From Branchinecta lynchi (Eukaryota; Arthropoda; Branchiopoda; Anostraca; Branchinectidae): a stretch of DNA of 64,000 nt. Both the position numbers and the translations under genes were made by a program. This document shows positions 1 through 8,213 of this stretch, in pieces; the first letter of the stretch is position 1, and each line of letters opens with the position of its first letter. Where the stretch lies: the NCBI GenBank assembly GCA_023053575.1, contig JAKZAP010000012.1, positions 9,920,230 through 9,984,229 on the forward strand, read 5' to 3'. A model generated the notes under the pieces. It saw only the letters and a program-made list of their open reading frames with translations, ran no database searches and had not been told where the DNA came from.

Positions 1-717
1 TGAATCTGGAGAAACTGTGTTTTGTGGAGTTTTTACGGGCGACAGAAGGAATGATCTTTTCAAGGTACTAGCCACACTAGGTCTCTTCGTTGACTGAGGG
101 GTGGAAGAGATCGTAGGTGTATTATCTATCAGTGAAGAGAAGTGACTCGTTGAGATATCATTTTTGCTCGCTTGAACATCATGCAGCAAGAATCTGTTCT
201 TTATGAGGGAAAGTGGAATGGAAGACTGAGCCAAAAAATGAACTGCATGGTCGTCAATAGCATATCTAGTTTTCCTCGAGGATACAGCATCGGAGACAAA
301 ATCGAGTGTATTGTAAGTTCTCCCATCTACCGTAAGCAGTCCACTTTCCGCTGAATATACAGCTCCATCCACCGTCAACAGATGGTTTAACAGAGCTTCC
401 CCTTGTGGTCTCTGAGAGCGAGGAATGAGCTCTAAATTAACCTGAACGAGGTTAGAGGGGTTTTGTGGCGATGCTGGAGGTGTAGATGGGGCGACAGTCG
501 AGTTTACTTCACTTTTATTCGGTACGATATTCACTTTGAGCGGTTTAGTTGTGGTCTCTTTGTATTTTTCAAGTCTCTTAACTGCAGACTGAAAAAGCAG
601 CAATTTTTCTTCATCCGAGATCGATTCGTCATTTAATAGTCCAGCCATATCATTCTCAAACTGTTGTTTAGGCAAGAATGAAGCATCAAAAGGGATAAGT
701 TTGTAGGCACGAGCCAT
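1..717 (-). CDS. Uncharacterised protein of the virus-like cassette (C-terminus beyond the window)
   Basis: The frame is open without a stop from the ATG at 717 to the window edge, 239 codons. The protein starts ARAYKLIPFD, followed by a charged helical stretch (about residues 30-55, EEKLLLFQ...KRLEKYKE), a Pro/Ser/Thr-rich linker (about 65-95) and a region where the hexamer LLTVDG occurs twice about 15 residues apart. The start codon lies one base after the stop of the pX-like gene, so the three small genes are tightly packed on one strand, as in a viral genome. From memory, proteins of this type accompany pX-like and ATPase genes in invertebrate Polinton/adintovirus-like loci; their role is not known to me. 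The remainder (after about residue 150) is Ser/Thr-rich. Confidence 0.6.
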   Translation of the reverse strand, partial: MARAYKLIPFDASFLPKQQFENDMAGLLNDESISDEEKLLLFQSAVKRLEKYKETTTKPLKVNIVPNKSEVNSTVAPSTPPASPQNPSNLVQVNLELIPRSQRPQGEALLNHLLTVDGAVYSAESGLLTVDGRTYNTLDFVSDAVSSRKTRYAIDDHAVHFLAQSSIPLSLIKNRFLLHDVQASKNDISTSHFSSLIDNTPTISSTPQSTKRPSVASTLKRSFLLSPVKTPQNTVSPDS

Positions 718-718
718 G

Positions 719-1048
719 TTATCCCCTGCTGAGCAATCCACCAACAAGACTCGTAACTATGGGTAGCAATATGCCGAAAATACTTCCACCTTTCTGTATT
801 AATTTATTTCGTTTTTGTTTTGAGCTAACTTTCTTTTTACTCAAATATTTTATAATATTTTGATGTTTAAAGCACCGCTGCTTCTGACAGTCTGGCATTT
901 TTACGTTGCAGTTCACTACATTTAAACATATTTCGGAGATAATATCAATCAGTTGTTTGTCAGAATTTTCCAAAATTGCCCGTCTCAGTTGCGGTTTAGC
1001 TTTGCTTAGTACACTCAGAAGTGCCACATGTTCTTTAACGCGCTGCAT
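719..1048 (-). CDS. Small basic pX-like protein of Polinton/adintovirus-type elements
   Basis: A 109-aa ORF starting with ATG at 1048. The N-terminal half is a helical segment (KEHVALLSVLSKAKPQLRRA) with a cysteine-containing middle. A lysine-rich stretch follows (SKKKVSSKQKRNK, about residues 69-82), then a hydrophobic, glycine-rich tail (GILLPIVTSLVGGLL). This layout, a basic segment followed by a short hydrophobic C-terminus, is that of the adenovirus pX-like minor core proteins encoded next to the ATPase in Polintons and adintoviruses. A DNA-condensing virion role is inferred from that family. It begins 8 bases after the ATPase stop and ends 1 base before the next ATG. Confidence 0.65.
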   Translation of the reverse strand: MQRVKEHVALLSVLSKAKPQLRRAILENSDKQLIDIISEICLNVVNCNVKMPDCQKQRCFKHQNIIKYLSKKKVSSKQKRNKLIQKGGSIFGILLPIVTSLVGGLLSRG

Positions 1049-1056
1049 CTTTAAGA

Positions 1057-1701
1057 CTAATTGAGCTTTTTCTTCGACCCTTCTAGATATACAGTTACAT
1101 TTTTGTCAAACACATTAGAGAGCAACATCAGGTTACGGTCTTTTGCATTTAAGTTTATGCACAGATGACCAAAGACTATAGAGGTGGCATGCTTATAGGC
1201 TTCAAGAAGGTAATGAGGATTTGTGGGGAACATTTGTTTTGCCAGATTCATTATAGAGGACTCGTCTCTAGGCTGACGGAACAGAACAAAGTAATTGCTA
1301 TTAAGACTTATCGTGCGAACACTTTTTGTAGCTTGAAAGAGATTATGAAGTATAAGAATACAGGACAGATTCCTATGGTGAGACTGCACTGTCCACAAGT
1401 CGAGCAGAGCCTCCGAATGCTTTTCCATCTGCGTGGCCAGATCATCAAACACCAACAACGAATCTTGAGGGAGATTTTCTAGGATGTCAAACCCTTGAAT
1501 GAAATGCACGTTTGGACTGTGCTTCCTAATGTCATCGTAAGTTGTTTGCCAAGTACGATAGCAGATGTAGACACTTTTATGCGAAGGAGCAATAATTTCG
1601 TGGGATTCTTGTATAAGGCGAGAGACAAAAGTAGATTTGCCAGACATGCTTGGTCCAGCAATGATCATACGGTAAGGACTCTCAAACTGAAAAGCTTTCA
1701 T
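1057..1701 (-). CDS. FtsK/HerA-family genome-packaging ATPase (virus-like)
   Basis: A 214-aa P-loop ATPase. The ATG at 1701 is taken as the start; the frame extends to a TTG at 1716 but has no earlier ATG. Walker A is GPSMSGKST (residues 16-24) and Walker B is LLVFDD (82-87). The segment QSHHRNLSCILILHN (106-120) is typical of Polinton and adintovirus packaging ATPases. In that family the enzyme pumps DNA into capsids. It lies between the polymerase and the pX-like gene on the same strand. A TATATAA-like box sits upstream on this strand near 1806-1816. The ORF is intact. Its 5' end has a second, damaged copy at 2316-2410. Confidence 0.85.
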   Translation of the reverse strand: MKAFQFESPYRMIIAGPSMSGKSTFVSRLIQESHEIIAPSHKSVYICYRTWQTTYDDIRKHSPNVHFIQGFDILENLPQDSLLVFDDLATQMEKHSEALLDLWTVQSHHRNLSCILILHNLFQATKSVRTISLNSNYFVLFRQPRDESSIMNLAKQMFPTNPHYLLEAYKHATSIVFGHLCINLNAKDRNLMLLSNVFDKNVTVYLEGSKKKLN

Positions 1702-1839
1702 GTTGAAAGTAGACAAGAAACTGAGCTAAGGATTCGTATGTACGACACTTTTATTCAGTTCACATATCAACATATAGAGAGGGGGTGAATAATGAACAGT
1801 CTCAGATTATATACACTCCCCTGATTTACACCCCCGACT

Positions 1840-1869
1840 CGGCATCGGCAGAAACTGGCGATGCCGAAC
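1840..1869. repeat. Short inverted repeat at the minisatellite edge
   Basis: CGGCATCG and CGATGCCG are separated by about a dozen bases, giving an 8-bp stem immediately before the GC-rich array. Confidence 0.6.
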
Positions 1870-1879
1870 GCAGCGCCTG

Positions 1880-2232
1880 GCGGAGGGCGCTGCGCCCTGG
1901 CGGAAGGGGCGCGGCGGAGGGCGCGGCGGAGGGCGCAGCGCCCGGCGGAGGGCGCGGCACCCGGCGGAGGGCGCGGCACCCGGCGGAGGGCGCGGCACCC
2001 GGCGGAGGGCGCGGCACCCGGCGGAGGGCGCGGCACCCGGCGGAGGGCGCGGCACCCGGCGGAGGGCGCGGCACCCGGCGGAGGGCGCGGCACCCGGCGG
2101 AGGGCGCGGCACCCGGCGGAGGGCGCGGCACCCGGCGGAGGGCGCGGCACCCGGCGGAGGGCGCGGCACCCGGCGGAGGGCGCGGCACCCGGCGGAGGGC
2201 GCGGCACCCGGCGGAGGGCGCGGCACCCTTGC
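1880..2232. repeat. GC-rich minisatellite, 19-bp unit
   Basis: The unit GGCGGAGGGCGCGGCACCC is repeated from 1944 to 2228, exactly 15 units with almost no variation, preceded by degenerate units from about 1880. Its composition is far more GC-rich than its surroundings. It is open in several frames on both strands because the unit lacks stop codons, which is not evidence of coding. It separates the polymerase 3' end from the ATPase 5' end. Confidence 0.95.
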
Positions 2233-2264
2233 GGAGGGGGCGCAGCGGCCCGCGGGGGGCATCG

Positions 2265-2283
2265 GAAGGCACTTTGTGCCTTC
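2265..2283. repeat. Hairpin just after the minisatellite
   Basis: GAAGGCAC-TTT-GTGCCTTC is a perfect 8-bp stem with a 3-base loop. With the inverted repeat at 1840-1869 it brackets the array. Confidence 0.7.
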
Positions 2284-2315
2284 GTGCTATCCAAGTACAT
2301 TGATTAGACATGCAA

Positions 2316-2410
2316 CATGCTTGATGCTGCAATTATCATACGGTAGGAACTTTCCAACTGCAAGTAGACAAAGAACTGAGCAAGTGGTTCTTATGTACGA
2401 CACTTTTATT
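2316..2410 (-). pseudogene. Broken duplicate of the ATPase gene 5' end
   Basis: This stretch aligns base for base with 1645-1757 (shared runs such as TATGTACGACACTTTTATTC and ATCATACGGTA), which covers the ATPase leader and the P-loop coding region. The copy lacks about 17 bp that contain the ATPase start codon, so it cannot encode the protein. The two copies flank the GC-rich minisatellite. Tandem duplication followed by repeat expansion between the copies is the simplest explanation (inference). Confidence 0.7.
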
Positions 2411-2569
2411 CTTATACACTCCAAATATTGAAATACGGGCACGAATAATGTACGCTCTTGTATCATATACGCAACAAATTCGTAAGAAAATGGTATAAAT
2501 TCACTAAAAAACACTGTAACGAAAAATATTTACATATCACAGCTGAGCGGTAGACTTTTATAAAAACAC

Positions 2570-5500
2570 TTACTCATCAAACCCTGGCTGCCCTATCATG
2601 TAATGACCTAAGGGGAAAGTTTTGACACCATCTTTACATACATAAACTTTATCGGTCACGCCGGAAATTGCAGTTCTCATCACTTCCGTCGTGTAGTTTT
2701 TTAGTTTTATGGAACGAATAGCATTGCCCTTTGTCCGTACTGCCTTCCCCTGGAAAACAGCCTCTTTAAAAGTATTGTATGTAAGAAACTTTTTAACTAA
2801 ATGACGTGGAGTACCCTTAGCTGCAAGCTTCACCTCATCCTTACCCGTCAACACAATGTAACACTTGGGCCCCGCAATTACCATCTCTACCAGCCAATCA
2901 CTCCCCGTTTCTGATTTCATGAATCCCAGCTGATTCTTTTTACATGAGGTCACTATGTCCCCATATTTAGGATCCCAGTTGGAATAGTCAATGCATCCCC
3001 GAAAGTATGGTGACGTCAAGTCAGAAACAACATCCTTTGAAAATATAACTACAAAAAGGCTGTCTGTGTCACCGTAGAACAAGCGAACTCGAGATGGAGC
3101 ATCCAATGGGCGAGCCGGATCAGAGTAGAAAGGAACCAACTCGTCCCAGTAAAACCGTGCCATAATTGTTTTCGAGATGGCAAGAATGCTCACACCCATC
3201 GCCACTGGCTGATTGAGAGTCACATGACGCTTTTTACGGAAAATCAGTGTCATATTTTCACTGATAATGGAAAAAGACGAGATGTTACAATCTCCAGTCA
3301 GCCTGCGAGTTTTCTCAAGACTAGAGGTGACAACACAGCTCTTATGTTTTCGAACGCTCATCACTGTCCGCCCAAAAACACTGTTACAAAATAGCTTGTA
3401 AAGCTCTGACTTTGACTTGGATGTTGTTTCTGACCTAAGTCTCGTGAACTCATTAATATAGTCCCTCATTACATATGCCTGCTTGAAGCGAAGAACCTTG
3501 TGAACTTTATCAAGTTGGAAATCATGGTTCAAAATCCACTTCAAGTAAATGTGATGAACAACTATATTTTTTTTGTACAGCAAGCTGGCTGTAATTTTCT
3601 CCATCGCATGCCATGGTACTTTCCCTTCTGTTACCAGTTTTTGGTTGTAGGGAGAAAGCATATCAAATGTTATTTTCTCTCTGCTAACTGGGAAAGGGAA
3701 CTGAGCATACTTGGCATGGAACTTTTCAGGGATGCACCCACTAATCTCAACAAAATACCCGTAATCCCCATTCTCCTCAACTGATTTGAAATCAGGGTAA
3801 TCTCGCTCATCCAGAAAACGGTAGTCGCTCACAGGAAGCTTGTATCGAGCCATACTTTCCCCGTACAAATTATTACGGTCAAATCCTATCCCGTGTGCTT
3901 TAAGACTTGGGTCATCTGGATGAGTCTGATTTGCATCACATCTAACGTACCGATCGTTGTGGCTTACTAAACCACCGTAAAGGGCTCGCTCAACAAACAG
4001 ATGCTGCTCCTGATCTCGAATCAGTTTTATTTTTACTTCTTTTGGTACCCTTTTTAACATTAAATCATAGGCAAGACCAGGAGTTGACACGTAGTAGTTA
4101 GCCTCTAGGGCAAACATCTCCATCACATTTTCGACAAAAGTCATAAAAACATCGCTCAAGATTAAAATATCAGACCGAAGATAGACCATGCAATAGTCCC
4201 AAAGAGTCTTGCAATCAAAATGTGTCCACACACTCTGTGCAAAAGCATACTGTTCATCGGAAATGTGCTCTTCCTTCAGGTCATTGAAAAAAGCTTGCTT
4301 GGGGGGTAAGCAAGTTTCTTCGAGCTTTTCAAAAGAGCTAATGTACGAGTAAGGAAAAACACCTTTCTGACAAAGCAGATTGTACTGCGTCTCATCGGAA
4401 TACTTTTGTCTAAGAATTGAAAAGCTGCTTGGGTCTTCAGATTTTTTCTCTTGAGCGAGAACTTCCAAACTTTTTGATAAAAACGACAAGGTGTCGAAAA
4501 AACGAAGTGTGTAGCTCCTGTCCTTGCCTTTTGGGGATTTTCCCACCCATTTTACCGACAAAGACATGAATTTTTCATTAGATTTCGCAATGGGGAAAAA
4601 ATCAAACTCAACCCCTTCTTCTTGAGTTAAAACCCCAAATGCTTCAAAAACAAACTTAATGTCGTAGCTGAGATTGTGAAATCCTACAGGAATAAAGAGT
4701 TTCTGCCGGAACGAAAGGTTGCACTGTGAATGAGCGAAACCTCTGAAATTGGGTCCAGAAGTCATATGGCAATGGTCTCTGACTTTACCCTGACCCCTGG
4801 AAGCAATATCTGCGAGGATTGGCTTTTCACATATCCAACAGTTGGCATTGCTTGCCTCTTCAGTATCTGCCTCGGAAAGGTCCATGCTATGATTAGTGTC
4901 ATACACCTTATCAAGGCAATCTTTGACATCCTGTAAGAGAGCACGCATCCCATCGACATGACAGTTTTTTCCCTTGGATTCATAGGACTTTTTAAGAAGT
5001 TTCCCCTTTTCTATGACACAGTGTCCGTAGGCAGCTGGTTCATGAACGGTCAGTAAATTTGACTGGTTTGGGTCTTGAACTTTCACATTAAGGGCCTCAA
5101 AATCGGCGAATATTCGAAAATGAATTGGCATCTTATGATGGAAGTTGCGGAATTCAAGTGTACACTTTTCAACTGTAGGCATGGACACAACCTGTAATCC
5201 ATGCTCCGAGCAAGAAGCGAGGTGAAGCTTGAGCTTGTCTTCGTCAGTTTTTCCACAAAGGCAGTATGGACAAAAGTAGCGCATATTGTCCTGATTTCGA
5301 CGGAGAAGACGACTTGGTGAAACGACCGGCCAGAAGTGAGCGCTATTTCCATCAGCTGATTCTCCGTAGAGCAAGAACGCATAAAACTTTACATTCTTGA
5401 TCGACGGGACTCTGACAGGACATATTTTCTTGTCCAGCTGATCGTATGATAAAACTACTACCCCCACCCCACTCTTTTCGTTCTCTTTTTCGAACTTTGT

Positions 5501-7118
5501 AATGTCGCATATTCTGACCGGTCCCTTCTCCCCGCAAGATGTGAAGGTCACAGTCGGAAAAATACCCTTCTCCCCATTTTTAAGTTTTAACCCTCGCTTA
5601 TTGAGCGACACAAGATTTTTTTTGAATCTACCTTTCGTTTTAAGAGTCTGATGACCAGCAGCTAAGACACTCCATTTAAAGCATTCAAGGCCTTGGTCAA
5701 ATTTAAAGTGGAGTAATGCTTGTTTGCTCTTCAAATCTTGCGGGACTGGTGGCCCAAGCGAACCTCCAGGCAACTGAAAGCCCCCATCAAACTTTGCAAT
5801 GTGCACGTCCAGAGCATTAACACACACAAAACAATACCCGCTACCTAATTCACTATACCGCTCAGCTGTAACATTAATTTTTTGTAGCCACTTATCTATT
5901 ATTGCCTCGACATCACCACCCCTGTAAAAAGTCTCAAGATAGGACACAAGTGGTACTTCTCTATCCTGAGCTTCGTCCTGGAGCCTGAAGCGGGCCCTTG
6001 CCACAAGCTGAACTCGTAAGCTCGATCGTTCTTGAGTTTGGACATTTACCAGCAGGGCTGCCAGGGCTCGCCTCAGTGATAGAATATGCTCACTTGGACT
6101 CTGGAGGGGTGATGATGGACGTGCCAGATTGAGGGTGTATGACCGAAGATATCCTCGGAATGCCGACCGTAACAGTCGAAATATCTGAAAAAAAGAAAAA
6201 AAAAAACTCCTTAAAATCAATCCACTGGAGTTTGAAGGAATCATGGGAAAGAGAGGTGGTGGGGGGGGGGGGTCTTTCCTGCTGAGAGAATGGATTAAGA
6301 TTATCGCTTTACTTACATGGTTTTTATCTCCGGTCACATATGACCCTTGCGCTCCACTAGCATTGGGTATGTATCTTATGTTGCTGCTGCTGGCGGAGGA
6401 GGTAGCGTTGGACTGAACGGTCCTGACGGAGGAGACGTTGTGTTCCTGTAAAAAAAAAAATTGTCTTTAAATCGTAGCGATGTATGGAACCAAAACCATC
6501 CATTGAATATCATGAAATAACCTGCATTTTAATATTTATTCGGACCCTCGGCAATGTACCCGACTCTCAGCTAAAATATCAAACATATGCCACTATCATC
6601 TGCCTTGCTCAATCGTTCCCCCTCCCCCTATTTTGTTTTAATTCTTCTCAATCCACGTTTGTTCTAATCGACCACCCCCTCTTTCACTATGAATGTCTCT
6701 CTCTCTCCCCTAGCATCTCATTAGTTACTGGTCACCAAATCCGAGTCATCACATATTGATTAAAATTTGTCATAACAAAGTCCTTTACTTACGCTTTGTC
6801 CACCTCCTATAGCGCTGGGGGGAGCATACTGAATAACACTCTCTCTGACAGCAGGAGAAGATGATGTGCGAGTTTGCGGAACCTAGTAAAAAAAAATTAA
6901 ATTTTAGACAATGTTCCTTAAAAAACTGATATACCAGAAAAACCACCTAAAAACAACAATTTAAATTTACGTGTAGTTAGAAAACTTACTTTTTCTTCAA
7001 CTTTTCTTTTTTTCTCCTTCGGTTCAGTATCATCGTCTCCTTGACGTGAGTTGAGAACGCTGTCCGGGACAAGGCGACAGTATTCATCAACACTGTCACA
7101 CGAATCTTCGTTATCCAT
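2570..7118 (-). CDS. polB: Protein-primed family B DNA polymerase of a Polinton/adintovirus-type element, four exons
   Basis: Proposed exons: 7118-6990, 6882-6793, 6445-6317 and 6184-2570, giving 1320 aa. All introns are phase 0 with GTAAGT donors and T-rich acceptors. Exon 1 carries an acidic start and a KEKKRKVEEK nuclear-localisation-like stretch; exons 2 and 3 are Ser/Pro-rich linkers. In spliced numbering: a C2HC zinc motif about 421-441; Exo I (DFE) about 477; an inserted endonuclease-VII/HNH-like zinc region (CWIC...RDHCH...CNLSFR) 565-609; Exo II (HNLSYD) about 620; Exo III (YLRSD) 784-788; polymerase motif A (DRNNLYG) about 885; motif B (KLFCNSVFG) about 1046-1054; motif C (YGDTDS) 1153-1158; KxY (KCY) 1223-1225. 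All catalytic residues are present. In this family the enzyme replicates a linear genome from a protein primer. Without the proposed splicing the main frame would start at an ATG at 6337. Confidence 0.88.
6185..6316 (-). other. polB intron 3 (proposed)
   Basis: Donor GTAAGT (6316-6311) after TGDKNH; acceptor of T and C bases then CAG (6187-6185). It happens to be open in frame, so an uninterrupted reading adds a poly-proline run that comes from a G/C homopolymer. That run is intron, not protein. Confidence 0.75.
6446..6792 (-). other. polB intron 2 (proposed)
   Basis: Donor GTAAGT (6792-6787) after GGGQS; acceptor poly-T then TACAG, with AG at 6447-6446. Phase 0. It is 347 bp long and otherwise shows only a CT-rich stretch. 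Confidence 0.75.
6883..6989 (-). other. polB intron 1 (proposed)
   Basis: Donor GTAAGT (6989-6984) directly follows the codon for the last lysine of EEK. The acceptor is a long T tract ending in CTAG. The intron contains in-frame stop codons, so it cannot be read through. Confidence 0.75.
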
Positions 7119-7123
7119 GACTC

Positions 7124-7285
7124 ACTTTAATCTTTGACTTTCTTATCACAGTGCAATCCTCACGTTTAATCCTCAGTTCACTGTTAGGCTATCCTTAGTT
7201 CACTTTAATCCTTGGTTCGTAACACTATCAAGAGCAAGACTTTAATGACTTACCCTCTGCACCCCCCAGGACTATTTATCCAATT
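7124..7285 (-). promoter_or_regulatory. Leader and putative promoter of polB
   Basis: A short element like TTCACTTTAATCCTTGGTTC recurs three to four times between 7124 and 7245 in the presumed 5' leader. A GATAAATAGT box on the minus strand (7280-7271) is a weak TATA candidate about 155 bp upstream of the ATG. Placement is inference. Confidence 0.4.
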
Positions 7286-7354
7286 CTTCCTCTTCCAGCC
7301 CTAAAGTTCAGACCAATCAGAGCCTTAGAACAACAGTCAGTGTCCCTGTGAGAA

Positions 7355-7593
7355 AAGACTATGAGCGGCCTTTTTCCGCTCATCGTTCACAAATATTCAA
7401 CCTTGCGACCCCCAGCGCCTCACCTGCATTGGGGAAAACTATGAGCGGCCTTTTTTCCGCTCATCGTTCACAAATATAAAACCTTGCGACTCCCAGCGCC
7501 TCACCTGCATTGGGGAAAACTATGAGCGGCTTTTTACCGCTCATCGTTCAAAAATATTCAACCTTGCGACTACCAGCGCCTCAGCTACATTAA
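7355..7593. repeat. Three 80-bp tandem repeats, each with a perfect palindrome
   Basis: Units begin at the palindromes 7361, 7441 and 7522 (period 80 and 81 bp). Each contains ATGAGCGG, a 7-8 base spacer of mostly T, then CCGCTCAT, followed by CGTTCA, an AT-rich stretch, ACCTTGCGAC and CAGCGCCTCA. The 8-bp stems are identical in all three units although the spacers differ. The array lies about 240 bp upstream of polB, just outside the cassette. Confidence 0.9.
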
Positions 7594-7791
7594 CAAACGA
7601 TCAGTGCCTGACACCTGGAACTCAACAAATCAATACTAATTCAAATGCCCCCCTCTCTTGTTTAAAGAGCCAACGCCGGGGACACCCAGATGGAACACAA
7701 TGCTACAACAAAAGAGGGGGCGGTCCACGCCTCAAAACCAACCAATCAAAAACGGAGCCATTTGGATAGGGAATCCCATGTTAAATAAAAA

Positions 7792-7820
7792 CGGGGCGAT
7801 TTAGATAGGAAATCGCCCCG
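7792..7820. repeat. Perfect 11-bp hairpin
   Basis: CGGGGCGATTT, a 7-base loop, then AAATCGCCCCG. The preceding 50 bases contain a looser copy of the same theme (ACGGAGCCATTTGGATAGG). Confidence 0.75.
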
Positions 7821-7853
7821 TGTCTTCAATGCCCTGCCTACTTCTGTCATCTA

Positions 7854-8185
7854 ATCAAACTTTTGCTTTTCACAAATTTTCCGTTTATGGCCTGGCGAAC
7901 TAGTTGTCCGGTGAGAAAATGGTTTTCACCATCGTGTTCAACATGTCTTTTTACCCCTAAATCGAACACTTAATCAACTTCAAATGAAACTTTTACTTTT
8001 AACCAACTTTCCGGTTTTGGCAGGATTCCGGACGAACTACTTGTTCGGCAAGAAAATAGTTTTCACCATGGTGTTCATCGTGTCTTCTTACCCCAAAATT
8101 GACCATTTAATAAACTTCAAATAAAACTTTTTACTTTTAACCAACTTTCCTGTTTTTGCCGGATTCCGGACGAACTACTTGCTCA
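7854..8185. repeat. GGGATCCC-type repeat, internal fragment
   Basis: About two and a half tandem units of ~135 bp with the core CCGGATTCCGGACGAACTA, GAGAAAATGGTTTTCACCAT and CTTACCCCTAAATCGAAC. The same units occur at 11253-11995, 33712-34410, 46162-46790 with 51766-52303, and 54953-55985. Both ends of the parent element are missing here. Confidence 0.8.
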
Positions 8186-8213
8186 TCGTGGTACTTCTGA
8201 AGACATACAAAAA
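8186..8213. repeat. Left flank of an older repeat split by the 2.4-kb element
   Basis: GTACTTCTGAAGACATACAAAAA matches 44630-44655. The matching right part resumes at 10593, so this repeat was present before the 2.4-kb element inserted. Confidence 0.7.

Noticed and set aside
1701..1716. ATPase start at 1716
   Set aside because: The codon is TTG; ATG at 1701 keeps all ATPase motifs.
1165..1788. Plus-strand frames of 97-105 codons
   Set aside because: Antisense to the packaging ATPase; no family features.
1767..2332. Five overlapping 148-177-codon frames on both strands
   Set aside because: All come from the stop-free 19-bp repeat read in several frames; composition is pure repeat (GGRGTRRRARHP-type).
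6185..6337. Polymerase start at the ATG at 6337
   Set aside because: The first 51 codons would include a poly-proline run from a homopolymer and a poly-F run from a splice-acceptor pyrimidine tract; the sequence fits an intron better.
7355..7593. CRISPR array
   Set aside because: Only three units, the whole 80-bp unit repeats with no unique spacers, and the setting is eukaryotic.
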